In this document: positions 24,122 to 36,800 of the stretch, piece by piece
Layout of the letters: the number at the start of each line of letters is the position of its first letter
Numbering within the stretch: position 1 is the stretch's first letter
Source: Caprella mutica
Lineage: Eukaryota > Arthropoda > Malacostraca > Amphipoda > Caprellidae
Direction of reading: 5' to 3'
DNA length: 64,000 nucleotides
NCBI GenBank assembly: GCA_947561585.1
Contig: CANNZV010000865.1
Span: forward strand, 62,001 to 126,000
Notes under the pieces: model-generated
Seen by the model: the letters and a program-made list of their open reading frames with translations, nothing else
What the model was told of the DNA's origin: nothing
The model's database searches: none
Made by a program: the position numbers and the translations under genes

Positions 24122-25615
24122 AATCCACAGCACGTAAATGTATATTTGTTTAACCACAGCAAATAGGTTCATCTGTTATAACCACACTACTGTAAATAGG
24201 TATTAACCACAGCACGTAAATGTATATTTGTAAATCCACACAGCAAATAGGTTCAGTTGCTATCCACACTACTGTAAATAGGTATTAACCACAGCACGTA
24301 AATGTATATTTGTATATCCACATAGCAAATAGGTTCAGTTGCTATCCACACTACTGTAAATAGGTATTAACCATAGCTCGTAAATGTATATTTGTAAATC
24401 CACACAGCAAATAGGTTCAGTTGCTATCCACACTACTGTAAATAGGTATTAACCACAGCTCGTAAATGTATATTTGTATATCCACACAGCAAATAGGTCA
24501 GCTGCTGTCCACACTACTGTAAATAGGTATTAACCACAGCTCGTAAATGTATATTTGTAAATCCACACAGCAAATAGGTCAGCTGCTGTCCACACTACTG
24601 TAAATAGGTTTTAACCACAGCTCGTAAATGTATATTTGTAAATCCACACAGCAAATAGGTCAGCTGCTGTCCACACTACTGTAAATAGGTATTAACCACA
24701 GCTCGTAAATGTATATTTGTAAATCCACACAGCAAATAGGTCAGCTGCTGTCCACACTACTGTAAATACGTATTAACCACAGCTCGTAAATGTATATTTG
24801 TAAATCCACACAGCAAATAGGTTCAGTTGCTATCCACACTACTGTAAATAGGTATTAACCACAGCTCGTCAATGTATATTTGTATATCCACACAGCAAAT
24901 AGGTTCAGTTGCTATCCACACTACTGTAAATAGGTATTAACCACAGCTCGTCAATGTATATTTGTATATCCACACAGCAAATAGGTCAGCTGCTGTCCAC
25001 ACTACTGTAAATACGTATTAACCACAGCTCGTAAATGTATATTTGTAAATCCACACAGCAAATAGGTTCAGTTGCTATCCACACTACTGTAAATAGGTAT
25101 TAACCACAGCTCGTCAATGTATATTTGTATATCCACACAGCAAATAGGTTCAGTTGCTATCCACACTACTGTAAATAGGTATTAACCACAGCTCGTAAAT
25201 GTATATTTGTATATCCACACAGCAAATAGGTTCAGTTGCTATCCACACTACTGTAAATAGGTATTAACCACAGCTCGTCAATGTATATTTGTATATCCAC
25301 ACAGCAAATAGGTTCAGTTGCTATCCACACTACTGTAAATAGGTATTAACCACAGCTCGTAAATGTATATTTGTATATCCACACAGCAAATAGGTTCAGT
25401 TGCTATCCACACTACTGTAAATAGGTATTAACCACAGCTCGTCAATGTATATTTGTATATCCACACAGCAAATAGGTTCAGTTGCTATCCACACTACTGT
25501 AAATAGGTATTAACCACAGCTCGTAAATGTATTTCCACAGCAAATAGGTTTTGTAGGTATTCTAACCATACTATTGTAAGTAGATCTTAACCACAGCACG
25601 TAAATAGTTTTAAAT
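24122..25615. repeat. 82-bp satellite, about 18 units
   Basis: Units contain aaccacagctcgtaaatgta, atccacacagcaaatagg and cacactactgtaaatagg. There are two alternating variants of the middle part: ttcagttgctatccac and tcagctgctgtccac. The last unit is truncated. No ORF is present. Confidence 0.85.
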
Positions 25616-25854
25616 TTATCCACAGCAACATTTTCTTGGTAAAATACTACGGAAGGAATGAAAATGTATCCCTCTTACTACGGATGCGTATCCTATGTAC
25701 CTCATCCAGGATACTTTATGTCTCTACTTGAACTTGGACTGTAAACATGAAGTTTTTCAAATCCCTTAAATTTAGTTACAGCAGTTGGAAGGTTTTTAAC
25801 AGTCAGTACAGTGGAACTCCTCTATAATGAAATCCTGTATAGTGAATGCTGCAT

Positions 25855-26710
25855 CCTGAGTAAGGTGGTGTGCCAAAAAAGGTTATGTTTCTTCAAATTT
25901 TGAAAATATAATAAACAGCGCATAAGCTTTTTGAGATATTACCGATACTACCAATACAGTGCTGCAAGAATAATGTTTTTTCAGATAATGTTTTTAATGC
26001 TAACTCTTCTCTGATTGGTCGGCAATGAGGAAGAGCCCCCAAGGGGGCGGAGCACAAAACCATTAGTGCTCTCCGACCCCTGTTAGCTCCACCTCTTTGT
26101 ATATAGTTATGAGTTGATTTGACCTTTTATGCCCCGAATTAATTTGAATATGTACAAACTATAATTTTGTGATATTCTTGTAATATATAGGTAAAAAAGC
26201 ATATTAAACAATAAAATGATTTTTATTTCCAAAAAATAAAAATAATATCACAATTGTGGTTAACTAATGTAAGCGTACACGTACATGTGTTCTAATATAT
26301 GAACGTTTATTGAAAATGTTTTTTAAAAGATACTCTCAACAAATATGGCTGTAATGTAGTTGTTGTATCCGCTAGTTTGTTGTATTGCACACTTCATGAT
26401 TGTTCAATGACCTGGCAGGGGATTTGGGTGGTGGTACGCCCCGCGGTACCTTATTGGTCAATCTCCATAGCCAATCAGTGAGTTAGTTATCTTAAAAAAA
26501 TTAACCTTAAAAACTTATTCGCAAGGAACAATATTTTTGGTGGTGAATTTCTAAGCCTTAAAAATTCTAACCATAGGGTGCCACCTTGATGGCCATTTAT
26601 GGCAGAATAAATAAAACTTGTTCACTATAGAGGCTACTTCCTTACTCAGGACACAACTTTCACTGTACAGGATTTCATTTTAGGGGAGTTCTTCTACAGT
26701 ACATTATATG
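25855..26710. repeat. Dispersed repeat, inverted partner of 29590-30000
   Basis: Shared parts include a gtgctccg / cggagcac block (26040-26085), aactcttctctgattggt, and ccttattggtcaatctccat with agccaatcagtgag. The partner at 29590-30000 carries them on the opposite strand. A fragment of the hAT-like repeat (26353-26440) is embedded, and a shared cctgtatagtgaa repeat follows. There is no gene. Confidence 0.5.
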
Positions 26711-26754
26711 AATTTAAGCAAAAATATAATGTAACAGATAATTTAAAATAATTC

Positions 26755-27065
26755 TGGTGGTAAAGAATAAGTAGTTAGTTAATAAAGAATAAGTAGTTAG
26801 CTAATAAAGAATAAGTATGTAGGTAATAAAGAATAAGTATGTAGGTAATAAAGAATAAGTAGTTAGTTAATAATGAATAAGTATGTAGATAATAAAGAAT
26901 AAGTAGTTAGTTAATAATGAATAAGTATGTAGATAATAAAGAATAATTATATGCTTCATAAAGAATAAGTACCTATGTACAGTTAATGAAGAATAAATAG
27001 CTCGTTAATAAGATAAGTAGGTAGTTAATGAAATAAGTAGGTAGTTAATGAAGAATAAATATGTA
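26755..27065. repeat. Minisatellite of about 22 bp (aataaagaataagtagttag)
   Basis: About a dozen imperfect units run with tagttagtt and tatgtaggt variants. There is no coding potential. Confidence 0.7.
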
Positions 27066-27099
27066 GTTAATTTATTAAATTAATTAAGAATTTTATACT

Positions 27100-27160
27100 T
27101 TATTCAATACTTTATTCAATGCTTTATTCAATGCTTTATTTAATACTTTAGTAGCTTAGC
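27100..27160 (-). terminator. Cluster of AATAAA hexamers downstream of the exchanger gene
   Basis: On the minus strand the tract ctttattcaatgctttattc gives several AATAAA signals in a row, about 0.7 kb beyond the NCKX stop. A nearer single AATAAA is at 27708-27713. Either could set the mRNA 3' end. Confidence 0.3.
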
Positions 27161-27339
27161 AATGGCAAGAAAATTATTTTATATCTGATTATTATTTTGA
27201 TTTTCTTTTGATAGAATATAATTTCATTTGCTTAAATTTTGTCCATATTTTAGTAATCAATAACTCTCCCATAAATTAATGAGTAGATAGGTACTCTTTT
27301 AGTAAATTAAATACTTTTATAGTAATTTAGATACTATCG

Positions 27340-27515
27340 TTGTACGGTAAAACTCCTCAGTTATGAAATAGTTTCTTTGATTAAATTATAGAAAATGATA
27401 TACGTTAAAAATTTCGTCACAGTTTTCTATGATTTTAATCATAGAAAACCTGAGATATGAAGTGGCTCTGAGTTATGAAGGAACTAATACGTCATAACTC
27501 AGGAGTTTCACTGTA
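27340..27515. mobile_element. MITE with cataactcaggagtttcac ends
   Basis: The left part gtaaaactcctcagttatga and right part cataactcaggagtttcact are inverted copies. The centre pairs around attttctatga / tcatagaaaa. A larger relative lies at 55016-55580. Confidence 0.5.
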
Positions 27516-27825
27516 ATTTAATACTTTTATGGTTATTTAAATAATAATATATAACTACTTAATTAATACTCAGTGTTTAATTAATACTTAATTAATATAT
27601 ACTCAGTGTACTTAATTTAGTACACTGCTGATTTAGCTCTCATTATTTTAGTAACTTTATAGTACTTCACTACTTTAGTAATTTAGTACTTTACCATACT
27701 TTAGTACTTTATTAATGTACGAGAACTTAGCAGTACTAAAGCAGTACTTTAGCAAAACTAGAGCAGTAGCTTAGCAGTACTAAAGCAGTTCTTCAGAAGT
27801 TTTATAGCAGTAGCTTAGCAGTAGT

Positions 27826-30800
27826 TTAGTAGTCACTGGCGCAAGTTCGTGGGTTCATGTCTCCGAACACATTAAGTTCGTAGAGGCTGGCGAGCACCAT
27901 GAAGATCAAGTACCACACGAGTAGCATTCCTCCCAACTTCTTGTCCAGCTTCCACCGGTTGAAGTGGAGGGCAGCGATGAGGAACACCACGGTGGAGAAA
28001 AGAGACAGGGTGCTGTACGTCAGACCTGGGGAAATGATGTTATGAAAATGAGTTAAAATATGAATATGAGGAATATGAGTGAGAATATGAATATGAATAT
28101 GAGGAAAATGAGTTAAAATACGAGTGAAAATAAGAATATGAATAAAAAGAATATGAATAAAAAGAATATGAGTTAAAATATGAATATGAGAAATATGAGT
28201 TGAAATATGAGTTAAAATATGAGTATGAGGAATATGAGTGACAATATGAATATGAGAAATATGATTTAAAATATGAATATGAGAAATATGAGTTAAAATA
28301 TAAGTATGAGAAAATGAGTAAAAATATGAGTATGAGAATATGGAAATGAGTAAAAAGACAGTATGCTAAATGAGTAGGAACTAAATATGAAAATATGTGT
28401 AAAATAAATATGAGAAAATTAGTTTTAAATTGAGCAAGAGAAAATGAGGAAAATTATTTTTGAAAGTTTATGTAAAATGAGTAAAATATTCAAAATAGGT
28501 TAAAACTTTTCATCATTCCCAAATTTGTTAAAATAAGCTATGAAATTTATTATTTCTTACTCGATGAGTTTATAATGATGACACAAATTCAAAGAATTAA
28601 AATTTCAATACATTAAAAGTGATATATTTTATTATCCATGGTAATGGGTCTATGGACTTTACTCCCAGTATTTGATTTACTTTTTCATTAATTTACATTA
28701 ACTTTAACATAAATTTATGTATATTTTAACATTGATTTACATTTATTTTCTCATTAATTTACATTCTAGGAAATAATTCGATGTTAAGGAATTAGTTATT
28801 TAGAGAATTAATTAATTAAGAAATTAGTTAATTAGGTGAATGAATTGACAAAAATGGTAATGAATTAACAAAAAAATGATAATACCCCTCTAACCTCTGC
28901 TTTCAACTGGCACAACACTGCCAGGTTCAGTAATGGCTGTTTTTATGAACCAAGGCAGGCCCAGACACAGCAAAATATCAAAGACGTTACTGCCAATAGC
29001 GTTACTGACCGCCATGTCACCGAAACCTGTAACGGAAAAAAAAAGTTATAGGGCTAATTATTTGAATATATTTTAAAATAGTTTAGAATGGCATGGGTGA
29101 CGGGTAAACTAAAAATGAAGAATTTAGAATGGTAACAATTAATGAAATTGAAAATAAATTTCAATGATTTCAGAGGCTATTATTTAAAATAAAATTATTT
29201 TTTAGTGATGATAGTTAAAAAAAATACTTAAATAAACTGCTTTTAAAATATTGAAACTTAGAATAAAATTATTTAAAAATGATAGGGATTTAATTATGAA
29301 GTTTGAATTAGAATGGATTTAAAGTTTATTAATTTTGTCACCATTCTATTTGAGGACCACTTAAAAAAAAGTAAAATTCATATACTAATAGCTTCCGAAG
29401 AATAAAAAAATCGGTATTTCAGTCTAATTGAGAACGTTTTTAATAAAAAGTAGATATGGATATAAATTTGGAGAAATTTCCATCCATATTTGAATATTTT
29501 GGCACGCTTTAGTAATCAACAAAGTTAATTTGAAAATACTACTAACTAGATAGATCTTCTTAAAAGGTTACTACCACTAATATAGTTTCAAAATAATTGT
29601 TCCTTGCGATTAAGTTTTTTAGGATAATGTTTTTAAGGTTTCTAAGTTTAAAATAAGTTTCTAAGGTTACTAACTCATTGATTGGCTATGGAGATTGACC
29701 AATAAGGAAGGAGACAGCACGCCCTCCATACATATTATTTGAAATGTAATTTAATTCAACTCATTACTACATGTGAAGAAAAGAATCTAACAGGGGGCGG
29801 AGCACTAACGGTTTAGTGCTCCGCCTCCTGTTGACTCCTCGTCCTAGCCAACCAATCAGAGAAGAGTTATCTGTAAAAACATTGAAACGCCAGCACTCTA
29901 TCGATAGAAACTTATGCGGTAGAGACAGTATCTCAAAAACATTATGTGCTGTTTATATTTTTTTAAATTTTATACTGCAGAAAACAAAACCTTTTTGACA
30001 CACTGATCTTAAAACATAAATATTTGAAAATATGTAATACCCTGTTCTCAAGTCAATATTTTCCCATGACAAACAAAATTTTCCCTACAATTTCGCTTAA
30101 TTCTATACTTTCTCACCTTGTTTTGCCACACACAGTGAAGAAATAGCATCTGGAACTGACACACCCACAGCTATCAACGTCAAGCCCATCACAGTGTCAG
30201 GAATACCCATTGTGAAACCTGCAAAGGAAATAATATCAACAACTTTAATTTGATTATCATTCCATTGTGAAAACTATGAAAAAATAATATTAACAATTTT
30301 TAACTTGATTGTTAAAGTTCATTTATTGAAAATATGCGATAAAATCATATAAGGTGAAAATTGCAATACGCGGACACTTAGAATATACATATAACCCTCT
30401 ACCAATTACATGTGCTATGCCCCGCCTCTTACCAATGACATGTGTTATGCCCCGCCTCTTACCAATGACATGTACTATGCCCCGACCTTGCCAGTGATAT
30501 GTTTTATGCCCCGCCTCTTACCAATGACATGTGCTATGCCCCAACCCTTGCCAGTGATATGTACTATGCCCCGCCCCTTACCAATGGCATGTGCTATGCC
30601 CCGCCCTTACCAATGACATGTGCTATACCTCACACCTTACCAATGACATGTACTATGCCCCGCCCCTTACCAATGGCATGTGCTATACCCCAAACCTTAC
30701 CAATGACATGTACTATGCCCCGCCCCTTACCAATGGCATGTGCTATGTCCCACCCTTACCAATGACATGTACTATGCCCCGCCACTTACCAATGGCATGT

Positions 30801-33800
30801 GCTATACCCCACCCCTTACCAATGCCATGTGCTATGCCCCGCCCCTTACCAATGATAGTAATCATCCACACCATGACGTAAGAGTACAGGGAAATCCACA
30901 CCATGCTCATGATGAAGGTTACGATGAACCACCTCTGCCACTTCCGGCGACGGCAGTCCGGTACCGTAACGTGGTGCAGTGCTACCAGCGGAAGGGTCAG
31001 GATCCAGTAGAGCCTCTCGAAGACCCCCAGGGGCATTTCCCAGGGGGATTCGTCATCATCCTGAAAAAGGAGGGGAAAATTAGTAATTGAAGCAATAATT
31101 TAATTACTAATTAAACCACTTTAAAATAATACATTAACTTGGTAATAATGTAATGAATTAATTTGATTATTCATTTTGTATGTTATTACAAAGTTGTGAC
31201 AATATGCTTTTAAGGCGTAATAATTTTTAAAAAATTATTGCGTAAATAATTGCTTCATAACCTTCTAATAGTGTGGTCAAAATATCAGAGCTCTAGTGTA
31301 ACTCTAACCCCCTGGGAAGAGGGAGAAAGGGAAGGGGCGACGCGGGGGTTAGGGAGTCAATATACACTCTAAAAACGATCTCTCGGCCATCATAATTCGT
31401 AATAACTAATTATCTCGCTATATCTGGTATCTTACGTGCCACTGATGGCACACACACTAAAGTAGGCTAAGAAATATGTCTCAGTATTACTCTAAGGTCT
31501 CAGTTACCCGCTACACCTCATACGAGCAGGATGCAACGTTTCAGATTATCAAACTTTGAATGGGATTTTCTAGTAGTTCAAAGAAGCTACAAATTTTGGT
31601 ATGACGCTATGCTCTACAACATAGCGTCCTAATTTTCTTGATTTCGTAATTATTTTTCGCAATATTTAATTTTGAAAAAAAATTGGATTTTTGTTTTTTC
31701 TTATGATATTTTTTTTATTTCGAAAACAAATCTGAAAATCAAAATTCCATGGTAGCTCTGTTGTAGAAAATCTTCAGGAGAATCGAAAGCAAAAAACCCC
31801 AATGCCATATCTTCAAAATTGAAAAAGTCTTAGGTTTTTTGGAGGTGGGTTCGAAATTCGTTCAAAATTCGAATATCTTGTTTTCTATGGGTCGAATCGA
31901 AAAAATGCCATGAACAAAAATCGAAAGAGAATTCAATTTTGCATATGGGTACCAAGTTTCAGAACCGTAGTTCCATTAATAAAAAAATTCAAATCTCATG
32001 TACGGTCCCCTTAGAATCATAGATCTTAGGAGTATCACAGACGAAATGAAATGGTATCGAATACTATATACCGCTGGTGTAGAACCATTCAATACTCTTT
32101 AATTCTATCTATCTATGATATTTTCAGAATCTATGATTTTAGAAGCATATTGTCACAACCCTAGTTATCACTTGTAAAATGGGTACAATGTAGTCGAGTG
32201 AACATGCATAATAACTAACAACATGCATAGGTGAATGTAAATATGCATTCTATAATCATTTCCAAAAATATGCATTGTTTAATCATTTTTCTACCTTGAA
32301 CTTAGGTGCCATCATTTTAGGTTGTGCAGCGTCAACCTCCTGCATTGGTGGTTGAGGTGGTTGAACTGCACCCTCTTCAGGGTTGTCTGCCATCCCTGTT
32401 AACATAAAATTGGTATAACCCTTTAAAAATGGGAATAATTTTTTATTAAATGTTAATTTTTTCGCTCATTAATTTCAATAACGTCGATCATATAATCTTT
32501 AACAAATATTATTTCATTCATAAAGATATTATCGTCTGCTTCTCACATCAAATTCTTTTTTAACTGTGTATTTTTTGAAAAGCTTTGTCCGAAAACTTTT
32601 GAAATTAAATCTAGTAAAAGTTTAATCCAATGATCCCCGCATGAAAATGTTATTGCAATAATGTTTGTTTTAAAAACAAGATACTAAGCTTTAGAGTAGA
32701 GCTTTACAATGATTTAAATTGTACTTCTAGTCTTTAATAACAATATATATAGAAAAGTATTTAAAAGAATATATATAGAAAAGTGTTTAAAAGAATATAT
32801 ATAGAAAAGTATTTAAAAGAATATATTTAGAAAAGAATTTAATGAAGAATATATATATAAAAAACACACAAACCAACGGAACACCCCTGTGCAAAAATCA
32901 CTCATAGAAACTTATTATAAAGTAAATTCAATAAACTGAACAATATAATAAAATGACAATATTAAAACAATGAAAAAAAAACAATTATTCAGATATTTTT
33001 ATAAACCATAAACCTCATAATGGTATAAACCTCATAATGGTATAAACCTCATAATGGTATAAACCTCATAATGGTATAAACCTCATAATGGTATAAACCT
33101 CATAATGGTATAAACCTCATAATGGTATAAACCTCATAATGGTATAAACCTCATAATGGTATAAACCTCATAATGGTATAAACCTCATAATGGTATAAAC
33201 CTCATAATGGTATAAACCTCATAATGGTATAAACCTCATAATGGTATAAACCTCATAATGGTATAAACCTCATAATGGTATAAACCTCATAATGGTATAA
33301 ACCTCATAATGGTATAAACCTCATAATGGTATAAACCTCATAATGGTATAAACCTCATAATGGTATAAACCTCATAATGGTATAAACCTCATAATGGTAT
33401 AAACCTCATAATGGTATAAACCTCATAATGGTATAAACCTCATAATGGTATAAACCTCATAATGGTATAAACCTCATAATGGTATAAACCTCATAATGGT
33501 ATAAACCTCATAATGGTATAAACCTCATAATGGTATAAACCTCATAATGGTATAAACCTCATAATGGTATAAACCTCATAATGGTATAAACCTCATAATG
33601 GTATAAACCTCATAATGGTATAAACCTCATAATGGTATAAACCTCATAATGGTATAAACCTCATAATGGTATAAACCTCATAATGGTATAAACCTCATAA
33701 TGGTATAAACCTCATAATGGTATAAACCTCATAATGGTATAAACCTCATAATGGTATAAACCTCATAATGGTATAAACCTCATAATGGTATAAACCTCAT

Positions 33801-36800
33801 AATGGTATAAACCTCATAATGGTATAAACCTCATAATGGTATAAACCTCATAATGGTATAAACCTCATAATGGGAGAAAAGTTATCGGAATAAAAATTTT
33901 CCCTAAAAATATTATGCTAAATTTTCTCTTAAAATCATACGATTTTCACCTAATATTAAATAATGAATGGATTGCGTATTAGTGCTACAGAATATATTGC
34001 ACGAAAAAAAAAATCATTTAATATTTCTAAAAAATGGTAATGATTTTTCATTTGATTTTCCAAGCAGATATTAAAATACGATTTTAGGTAAATTGATCAA
34101 AAGATAATTGCTCGAGAACAATTGCTCGAAAAACAATTGCTCGTAGAAAATTGGTCGAAAACAATTGCTCGAAAACAATTGCTCGAATGAACAATTTCTT
34201 CAATTAATAATAACTGTTTTCAATCATTTCTCATTATCTGAGCGATTGATCATTCCAGCAATAGTTTTCGAGCAAATGATTTCGAACGAATTTTTCGAAT
34301 AATTATTTTTGAGCAATTTACCGGCTACTGCAAAATAAATATGACGTCACTCGAAACAGAAAAAGAAGCCGTGTGATTGGTAAGTTGGATGTGACCTGTG
34401 CCTCTATAGTTAAAGAAGATCTTTAGTAGTAGTATTTGTGTTCCGCAGTGAATTGTACAGACACTCGAAACACAGTTAGAAAAAGGGGCAGTGAAATCCA
34501 TGGTAAGTAGTCAGCAAATGTACAATCAGCAAATTGTCTGTTATTGTCTATTAAATATTGATGGTATTTTATCGTCAAATATCTTAAAATCAGATAATAT
34601 CATAAATATTTTTGTCGAAATATCCGAATTTAAGATGCATGCTGCTTTTTATCAATGATTACAATCGAAAACCAACCAATAGGCGATAATAAAATCCTCA
34701 ACTGAGTAAGTTTACCATATAATTCACTGCGCCTATTTTTAACTATAAAACCTCGTCTTTACCTGTATCGTCAGCATCGTTACTTATGAGAGCTATCATT
34801 TCATCGTCATCTAAGAAGGCATCTCGAATATCTAACGAATATGAAATTAAATAAAAAAAAATTTCAGCCAATTCGATCGTCATCTCATTTTCGATATTAA
34901 TTACATTTTTCAATTATTTGTATTGACTGTAAATAGATATTGTATGAATGTCACCGTAAGAGTTCATCCCTTAGTGGAATATTATTTGTATTGACTGTAA
35001 ATAGATATTGTATGAATGTTCTTCACCGTAAGAGTTCATCCCTAGTGGAATATTATTTGTATTGACTGTAAATAGATATTGTATGAATGTTCTTCACCGT
35101 AAGAGTTCATCCCTAGTGGAATATTATTTGTATTGACTGTAAATAGATATTGTATGAATGTTCTTCACCGTAAGAGTTCATCCCTAGTGGAATATTATTT
35201 GTATTGACTGTAAATAGATATTGTATGAATGTTCTTCACCGTAAGAGTTCATCCCTAGTGGAATATTATTTGTATCTTCTACAGAGACGAATTACTTTTC
35301 TATATTTTATCAATATACAATTTTGATTTATTTTTAAACTAAAACTATTCATTTTTTTAAATTATTATAAATTACTACGAAAAGAAACTAGTTTAAATCT
35401 CAGAGACGGCTCACCACTCTCAATGTTTTCACCGTCAGTGTTGTTCTGGTTGGCTGCCACGGGAGCACTCTTGGCCCCAAAGAGGCTGCCCTTTTCCTCC
35501 CTGGTAGCATTTTTAAAAGGGATGTTGAGGGTGTTGGCCCAGGCCTCGAGACGCTTGTTGTACACCATCATCACGCAGTAGCCCACGTAGAGGAGCAGAA
35601 GAAACACGGACTCGTACCTTCAACATGAAAATTATATAATGAGAAGTAAAATGGAGAAAAAAAAGTTTTAAATTCTATAAAATCCTGTCTTTGAGAATGT
35701 GATGAAAAATGTTTGAAATTTCAATTTGATTTAATTCTTCGACATTGAATACAAAGATAGAGAATTAATCAATGATTTAAAATACAAGAAAATATATTTT
35801 TCAGTATTTCATTCATTAGCGTCACAATACAAAGTTAGGATCAACGAATCTGAAACCTACAATAGATATAGCAGAACTATATAATGAAATCATATACAGT
35901 AAATTTAGAGTGCTGAGTGAGGAAGTAGGCTCTATAGTGAAGCAAATTTTTGGCAGACTACAGAATATCTAATAATTATACAGGCATTACATGCACTATA
36001 CAGGATTTCATTAAAGAGAAGAACCACTGTACAAAAGTCCACTGCGGCTACTGTTACCTACAGTACACATTGTTCACTATAGAGGCTACTTCCTTACCTA
36101 GGACACCATATTCACTATACAGTATTTCCACTGCGGCTACTTTTACTTAAAGCACTCCTTACTCACTCACCATTTGACCTCTTCATTGTAGATGGTTAGC
36201 AAAAGAGCACAGATAGAGATACAGTAAGAGACACAGTCTCTCAACACCGGCCACCAGTTGAGGTGAATTTCGCTGCCGGCAAAGATGGCGCACACAGCTA
36301 TCACGAACATGATGTTGAAAACAGCACTGCCTATCACGCCTGAGACTCCTATGTCATCCTAGGGAAGAAAAGTTTGTAGGAAGGAATTGTTTTGGACATG
36401 CCCTGGCAATATGGATAAATTATTTTAAGGGAATATCCCTGGAAACAATGGTATGTTACTGGGATATAAAGGGAATATATCCCAGGGGAGAAAGATATCT
36501 TACTGGGGGTGACCGGACAACTCGCCGCTGGACAATTCACCGCTGGACAATTCGCCGTGAGGACAACTCGCCGCTAGGACAATTCACCGCTAGGACAATT
36601 CGCCGCTAGGACAACTCGCCGTGTGATTTATGTTTTACCGCCGTATGCACCATTTATATGTTAATTTTTTTTAAATATAAACTGTTTGTTGTCAATTAAT
36701 TATCCAATTTTCTCAGCTGTTTTCTTCAATTTGTTTTGTTTTCCATTTTTTTTTTCAGATGAAGGAATTTTTTTTAATAAACATATAATATAATCTCTTA

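Larger units (their letters stand above)
32295..34831 (-). other. NCKX cytosolic-loop exons (34831-34763 and 32395-32295)
   Basis: These two small exons encode [20 protein letters not shown] and [16 protein letters not shown] followed by [17 protein letters not shown]. They form an acidic, proline-containing loop between the two membrane halves. This loop is the variable and alternatively spliced part of NCKX proteins. Confidence 0.75.

Noticed and set aside
24122..25615. CRISPR-like array
   Set aside because: The units are contiguous 82-bp repeats with no unique spacers, and the genome is eukaryotic. The same holds for the other arrays.
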